From Caenimonas sedimenti (lineage in GTDB: Bacteria; Pseudomonadota; Gammaproteobacteria; Burkholderiales; Burkholderiaceae_C): a stretch of 64,000 nt of DNA. A program made the position numbers and the translations under genes. Under the pieces are notes generated by a model, which saw only the letters and a program-made list of their open reading frames with translations, was not told where the DNA came from and ran no database searches. This document shows, piece by piece, positions 59,969 through 64,000 of the stretch (positions within the stretch are counted from its first letter, which is position 1; the number at the start of each line of letters is the position of its first letter). The stretch lies in NCBI RefSeq assembly GCF_007833165.1, contig NZ_VOBQ01000001.1:1-64000 (forward strand), given 5' to 3'.

Positions 59969-61344
59969 AGTTCCAGGTGAAACGCATCGCCGCGGTGGCC
60001 GCGCTGCTGGCGCTGGCCGCATGCTCGCAGATGCCCAAGTACGATCGTCCCGCCGCGCCGGTCGCCGGCGCGTTCCCGCATCCGGGCGCGGCGGCAGGCA
60101 CTGCCGCCGCGGATCTGGAGTGGCAGAACTTCTTCGGCGACCCGCAGCTGCGCGCGCTGATCACCCGGGCCCTGCGCGCCAACCGCGACCTGCGCGTGGC
60201 CGTGCTCAACATCGAGCAGGCGCGCGCCCAGTACGACATTCGCCGGGCGGACCAGCTCCCGACGGTGGGCGTGACTGCCAGCGGATCCCGCGCGCCCAAC
60301 GCCAGCGGCGGCACGACGCAAAGCTACACCGTGGGCATCGCTTTCTCGGCCTGGGAGCTCGACCTCTTCGGCCGCATCGCCAGCCTGAGCGAGGCGGCCC
60401 TGGCGCAATTCCTCGCGACCGAAGAGGGGCGCAAGGCCGTGCAGGTGAGTCTGGTCGCCAACATCGGCAACACCTGGCTGAACCTGGTGGCCGACGAGGC
60501 GCAGCTCGCGTTGACGCGCCAGACGCTGCAGACGCGGGACGAATCGCTGCGGCTCACGCGCATGCGCTTCGAAGCCGGTGCCTCGTCGGAGCTGGACTTC
60601 CGCCAGGCGCAGTCGCTCGCGGAAACGGCGCGGGTGGCACTCGCACAGCAACAGCGGCAGCGCGCGCTCGACCTGAATGCGCTCACCTTGCTGGTCGGCG
60701 AGCCGCTGCCGCCGGACCTGCGCACCGATGCCGACATCGCCGCGGTCCGCCTGCCGGACCTGCCCGCGGGGACGCCTTCCGAAGCGCTGCTGCGCCGGCC
60801 GGATGTGCGGCAGGCCGAGCAGCAGCTGATGGCTGCCAACGCCAACATCGGCGCGGCGCGCGCGGCGTTCTTCCCGCGCATCTCGCTGACCGCCGGCCTC
60901 GGCACCGTCAGCAGTGAGCTGGAGGGACTTTTCAAGAGCGGCTCCTGGGGCGTGACCGTGGCGCCCAGCCTGCTGGCGCCGATCTTCGACGCGGGCCGCA
61001 ATCGAGCGGGGCTCGCCTCGGCCGAAGCGGGACGCGACATCGCCATCGCGCAGTACGAACGCTCGATCCAGTCGGCCTTCCGCGACGTGTCCGACGCGCT
61101 GGCCGGCCGCGCGTACTACGGCGACCAGCTGCAGTCGCAGCGCAACGTGGTCGACGCGGAATCGGCACGCTATCGGCTGTCGGAGCTGCGCTATCGCAAC
61201 GGTGTCGCGAACTATCTCGAGCTGCTGGATGCGCAGCGTTCGCTCTTCACGGCGCAGCAGTCGCTGATCCAGGCACAGCTGGCCACGCTGCAAAACCAGG
61301 TGACGCTGTACCGCGCGCTCGGAGGCGGGTGGACGGCGCCTTGA
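59965..61344 (+). CDS. Outer-membrane efflux channel (OprM/NodT-like lipoprotein)
   Basis: TolC-class channel of 459 residues. It has a lipobox (LLALAACSQM), two OEP repeats with DLRVAVLNIEQARAQYDIRR and its partner IGAARAAFFPRISLTAGLG, and WELDLFGRI, which is diagnostic of NodT-type channels. Its start overlaps the pump gene. A strong terminator follows at 61367-61390, closing the three-gene operon. Confidence 0.94.
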   Translation: MKFQVKRIAAVAALLALAACSQMPKYDRPAAPVAGAFPHPGAAAGTAAADLEWQNFFGDPQLRALITRALRANRDLRVAVLNIEQARAQYDIRRADQLPTVGVTASGSRAPNASGGTTQSYTVGIAFSAWELDLFGRIASLSEAALAQFLATEEGRKAVQVSLVANIGNTWLNLVADEAQLALTRQTLQTRDESLRLTRMRFEAGASSELDFRQAQSLAETARVALAQQQRQRALDLNALTLLVGEPLPPDLRTDADIAAVRLPDLPAGTPSEALLRRPDVRQAEQQLMAANANIGAARAAFFPRISLTAGLGTVSSELEGLFKSGSWGVTVAPSLLAPIFDAGRNRAGLASAEAGRDIAIAQYERSIQSAFRDVSDALAGRAYYGDQLQSQRNVVDAESARYRLSELRYRNGVANYLELLDAQRSLFTAQQSLIQAQLATLQNQVTLYRALGGGWTAP

Positions 61345-61366
61345 CATGAGGGCGCGGCCCCAATGA

Positions 61367-61390
61367 AAGAAGCCCCTTGCGGGGCTTCTT
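61367..61390 (+). terminator. Rho-independent terminator of efflux operon
   Basis: Perfect 10-bp stem AAGAAGCCCC/GGGGCTTCTT with a TTGC loop, 22 bp after the channel stop. The stem ends in A/T pairs on both sides, so it may work in both directions, also serving the small convergent ORF. Confidence 0.9.
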
Positions 61391-61410
61391 CGTTTCTTGC
61401 CGGTGTGCGC

Positions 61411-61479
61411 TCAAAAGAGCAGCATGAAAGCGATGATCACGATCAGCGGCACACCGAGCAGCCAGGCGATGACGGGCAT
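61411..61479 (-). CDS. 22-residue single-segment membrane micro-protein
   Basis: The ORF reads MPVIAWLLGVPLIVIIAFML, then LF and a stop. It is one membrane helix with almost no tails. AAGGAG lies 6 bp before the ATG, a better ribosome site than many genes in this window have. It ends 21 bp from the efflux terminator and is divergent from the GntR gene. No known family; the ribosome site and hydrophobicity are the evidence that it is real. Confidence 0.6.
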   Translation of the reverse strand: MPVIAWLLGVPLIVIIAFMLLF

Positions 61480-61626
61480 GGGGTTCTCCTTGGGTTGTTG
61501 ATCCCACAGTAGATCGATGGCCGTTGCCGAGGTGCCGGACGGTGGCTGGAGCCTGGGTGAGCTGTTGCCTACAGTGGAAGAGCCGGCCCGGCCGGCCGAG
61601 GTTAGGATTCGCGCTTCGGATTCCCC

Positions 61627-62487
61627 ATGCCGCGCATCCAACCCACCCGTTTCGTCTTCCAGCCGGTCCAGCTGGTGCGCCCCTGCGAGATCGTCGCCTT
61701 CCGGATTTCCGAAGCGGTGCGAGCGGGCGACGTGCGCGTCGGTGAAAGGCTGCCTTCCGAACAGAATCTCTCCGAACAGCTCGGCGTGAGCCGGCCCACC
61801 TTGCGCGAGGCGATCAAGCTGCTGGCGCAGGCGGGCATCGTGCGCGTGCTGCCGGGCTCGTCGGGCGGCATCTTCGTCACCAGCGAGGCCATCCCGCCGG
61901 AGCTGTGCGGCCTGCCTCTGCCGGAACTGCCCATGCAGGACATCGCGGGCGTCATGGAGGCGCGGCGGCTGATCGAGCCGCACGTCGCGCGCTTAGCCGC
62001 GGCCTACGCCACACCGGCGGATTTCGAGAGCATGCGAGACGCCGTGCGCCTGAGCGAGCAGACCGACCTGCGCTACCGCAAGCGCCGCATCACCGAGGAA
62101 GGCGTGCAGCTGATGACCATCGCCAGCACCCGTTTCAACATCGCCGTCGCGCGGGCCACGCAGAACAGCGTGCTCGTGCAGATGATGGAGATCCTGGTGC
62201 GGCGCATGGAGCCGGTGCGCATGCTGGCGGTGCGGGAGCTGCCGGACGTCACGCTGTCGACACGGACCCTGGCCAGCTCGCTGGCCGCCATCGAGAGCGG
62301 CGACCCCGAGCTGATCGATCGCGCCACCACCGAGCGCATCGGCCTGCTGGAGGCGGCCTGGGAGCGCGCCACCGGGCAGCGCCTGCGCCGCCGGCCGGTG
62401 CTGCAGCGGCTGGCGGGCGCGGACCCGGCACTCGCCGCGTCGGTGGCCGCACCCCGCAGGAAGCCGGCGGTTCGCAAGCGCGCCTGA
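61627..62487 (+). CDS. GntR family (FadR subfamily) regulator
   Basis: Regulator of 286 residues. The N-terminal winged helix is visible in GERLPSEQNLSEQLGVSRPT, then LREAIKLLAQAGIVRVLPGS. The C-terminal FCD domain (about 95-250) has EARRLIEPHVARLAAAYA, but the central His/Asp metal residues of typical FCD are not obvious. A basic tail (RRKPAVRKRA) ends it. It lies just before the liv genes in the same direction and probably controls them. Confidence 0.88.
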   Translation: MPRIQPTRFVFQPVQLVRPCEIVAFRISEAVRAGDVRVGERLPSEQNLSEQLGVSRPTLREAIKLLAQAGIVRVLPGSSGGIFVTSEAIPPELCGLPLPELPMQDIAGVMEARRLIEPHVARLAAAYATPADFESMRDAVRLSEQTDLRYRKRRITEEGVQLMTIASTRFNIAVARATQNSVLVQMMEILVRRMEPVRMLAVRELPDVTLSTRTLASSLAAIESGDPELIDRATTERIGLLEAAWERATGQRLRRRPVLQRLAGADPALAASVAAPRRKPAVRKRA

Positions 62488-62512
62488 CGCCTGAGAGGGG
62501 GCCCGATTTCGC

Positions 62513-62568
62513 TTGACAGTGCGGGGGCCGGCGCCAACAATCGCCGGCAGATCGGTATAAAAACATAC
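62513..62568 (+). promoter_or_regulatory. Promoter and possible operator upstream of livG
   Basis: TTGACA at 62513-62518 and AACAAT at 62536-62541 are spaced 17 bp and look like a sigma-70 promoter. Just downstream, GTAT-AAAAAC-ATAC (62555-62568) is a short inverted repeat in an AT-rich patch that could be the GntR site. It separates the regulator gene from livG, so the transporter has its own promoter. Confidence 0.6.
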
Positions 62569-62607
62569 TGAATTCGGTTTGATCCGGACAACAAGGAAAC
62601 CGCGCCC

Positions 62608-63363
62608 GTGTTGCAGCTCGACCAGGTGGTTCGCACGTTCGGCGCCCTGCGCGCCGTCGACGGCGTCAGCCTGCAGGTGGCGGCGGGTTCCATCACCGGA
62701 CTGATCGGGCCCAACGGCGCAGGCAAGACCACGCTGTTCAACACCATCGCGGGCAGCGCCCGCCCCGACGCCGGCGAGATCCGCCTGCGCGGCGAGCGGA
62801 TCGACGGCCTGCGGGCCGACCAGGTGTTCCATCGCGGCCTGGGCCGCACCTTCCAGATCCCGCGGCCGCTGGCCACCCTGACCGTCACCGAAAACATGTT
62901 GCTGGCGCCGACGGGCCAGAGCGGCGAGAAGTTCTGGAACAGCTGGCTGGCGCGCGGCCGGCTGCGGGCGCAGGACGCCGCCCACCTGGCCAAGGCGCGC
63001 GAACTGCTGGACTTCGTCGGGCTCTCGGCCCTGGCCGAGCAGAAGGCCGGCGTGCTTTCCGGAGGCCAGCAGAAGCTGCTGGAGCTGGCGCGCATCCTGA
63101 TGGTGGATCCTGCGCTGATCCTGCTGGACGAACCGGCCGCCGGTGTCAATCCGGTGCTGCTGGAAAGCCTGGTGGCGCGCATCCAGGACCTGCACCGGCG
63201 CGGCGTCACCTTCCTGCTGATCGAGCACAACATGGACATGGTGATGCAGCTGTGCAACCCCGTGGTCGTGATGGCGCAGGGGCGGGTGGTGATGCAGGGA
63301 ACGCCGCAGGAAGTGCGGGCGGATGCGCGGGTGATCGATGCGTATCTTGGGGATGCTCCATGA
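62608..63363 (+). CDS. livG: Branched-chain-type ABC transporter ATPase LivG
   Basis: ATPase (251 residues) of the HAAT importer family, which takes up branched-chain amino acids and, in Burkholderiales, often aromatic acids or amides. Walker A is GPNGAGKTT, the LivG-type loop is GRTFQIPRPLATLTVTENM, the signature is LSGGQQKLLELARIL, and Walker B is LILLDEPAAGVNP. It starts with GTG at 62608 after AAGGAA. The GntR gene upstream suggests induction by a specific substrate. Confidence 0.92.
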   Translation: MLQLDQVVRTFGALRAVDGVSLQVAAGSITGLIGPNGAGKTTLFNTIAGSARPDAGEIRLRGERIDGLRADQVFHRGLGRTFQIPRPLATLTVTENMLLAPTGQSGEKFWNSWLARGRLRAQDAAHLAKARELLDFVGLSALAEQKAGVLSGGQQKLLELARILMVDPALILLDEPAAGVNPVLLESLVARIQDLHRRGVTFLLIEHNMDMVMQLCNPVVVMAQGRVVMQGTPQEVRADARVIDAYLGDAP

Positions 63364-64000
63364 GCCTGCTGGAGGCGCGCAACGTCGTGGCGGGCTACGT
63401 TCCGGGCCTCCCGATCGTTCACGGCGTCAGCGTCGATGTCGACCTGGGCCAGGTCGTCGTCGTCCTGGGCCCCAACGGCGCCGGCAAATCCACCCTCGTG
63501 AAGGCGCTCGCCGGTGTCGTGTCCACTTTCGCCGGCCATGTGATGCTTGAAGGCCGCGACATCACGAGCACGCCGGCCCACAAGCTCAGCGCGGCGGGCG
63601 TGGGCTACGTGCCGCAGAACGCGAACGTCTTCACCACGCTCAGCGTGGAGGACAACCTGCGCGCCGGCGGCTACCTGCTCAAGCAAGACCTGAGACAACG
63701 GGTCGACCATGCGTTCGCCCGCTTCCCGGATCTGGAGAAGCATCGCAAGCAACCGGGCCGTGCGCTGTCGGGCGGCCAGCGCCAGATGCTCGCCATTGCG
63801 CGTGCCTTGATGACGTCGCCTCGGCTGCTGCTGCTCGACGAGCCCAGCGCGGGCTTGTCACCGCTGATGGTGAACGAGGTGTTCGCCCAGGTCCGCCGCA
63901 TCGCCGACAGCGGCGTGGCCGTGCTGATGGTGGAGCAGAACGTGCGCGCCGGCCTGCGGATCGCCGACCGCGGCGTCGTGCTGGTGAACGGCCTGGTGGC
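63360..64000 (+). CDS. livF: Branched-chain-type ABC transporter ATPase LivF, truncated by window end
   Basis: Second ATPase of the same importer; 213 residues are visible of about 235. Walker A is GPNGAGKST, the signature is LSGGQRQMLAIARAL, Walker B is LLLLDEPSAGLSP, and the LivF-type VGYVPQNANVFTTLSVEDNL is present. The ATG overlaps the livG stop (ATGA). The permease and receptor genes would be expected beyond the right edge. Confidence 0.93.
   Translation, partial: MSLLEARNVVAGYVPGLPIVHGVSVDVDLGQVVVVLGPNGAGKSTLVKALAGVVSTFAGHVMLEGRDITSTPAHKLSAAGVGYVPQNANVFTTLSVEDNLRAGGYLLKQDLRQRVDHAFARFPDLEKHRKQPGRALSGGQRQMLAIARALMTSPRLLLLDEPSAGLSPLMVNEVFAQVRRIADSGVAVLMVEQNVRAGLRIADRGVVLVNGLV

Noticed and set aside
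57785..60022. 745-codon open frame opposite the RND pump
   Set aside because: Composition is His/Arg/Gln-rich with no domains; it is the mirror of the highly conserved AcrB-like gene.

Overview
The window is GC-rich, densely coded chromosomal DNA. Its gene families point to a betaproteobacterium of the order Burkholderiales, probably Comamonadaceae (Ramlibacter- or Variovorax-like): DctP and NMT1-type solute receptors, a tannase-family esterase, a TrpS with a C-terminal extension, an AcrAB-OprM-type pump, and short palindromic repeats between genes. The taxon is inferred from gene content; no rRNA is present. Both window edges cut genes: a TRAP receptor on the left and LivF on the right. I see no prophage, integrase, transposase or CRISPR array.

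Region 1 to 14.5 kb is accessory catabolism. A tannase/feruloyl-esterase-like lipoprotein and a TRAP receptor (minus strand) face a divergent AraC regulator. Next is an apparent 11-gene minus-strand operon (13698 down to 3063). It encodes a flavodoxin-fold oxidoreductase, a creatininase-family amidohydrolase, an NMT1/SsuA-type ABC importer with two different receptors, a VAO-type flavoprotein, a RidA protein, two paralogous Rieske oxygenases and an 8-oxoguanine-deaminase-like amidohydrolase. Most genes overlap or lie within 13 bp. A TetR/RutR-like regulator gene lies upstream, and a strong nested palindrome sits just before the first operon gene. I read this as an uncharacterised pathway for uptake and oxidative plus hydrolytic breakdown of an N-heterocycle.

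Region 14.5 to 28 kb is mostly housekeeping and repair: FdhD, a membrane C13 peptidase, an FtsX-like permease, a truncated haemoglobin, Smr and RadC proteins, FkpB-IspH, a dehydratase, a LexA-boxed umuDC operon, SerS and tRNA-Ser(CGA). A decayed 2OG-Fe(II) oxygenase pseudogene follows the tRNA. Region 28 to 33 kb is a stress-type cluster (lysine-rich protein, BON protein, KGG protein, Ku). Several of these genes share a CCTAC motif upstream.

Region 33 to 54.8 kb holds a histidine kinase and convergent response regulator, then TrpS, an M50-like membrane protein that has lost its metal ligands, a YrdC/YciO protein, an EamA exporter and a PHP phosphoesterase. These are followed by GST, Pcp, a YpfJ-type metallopeptidase, a DEAD-box helicase, a methyltransferase, small nucleases, ApaH, a CorC-like protein, SapC, CrcB, an acyl-CoA synthetase and a Nudix protein. 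Region 54.8 to 64 kb holds an AcrR-type repressor with its operator, the divergent AcrA-AcrB-OprM operon, a 22-residue membrane ORF, a GntR regulator and the LivG-LivF ATPases of a branched-chain-type importer that runs off the window.
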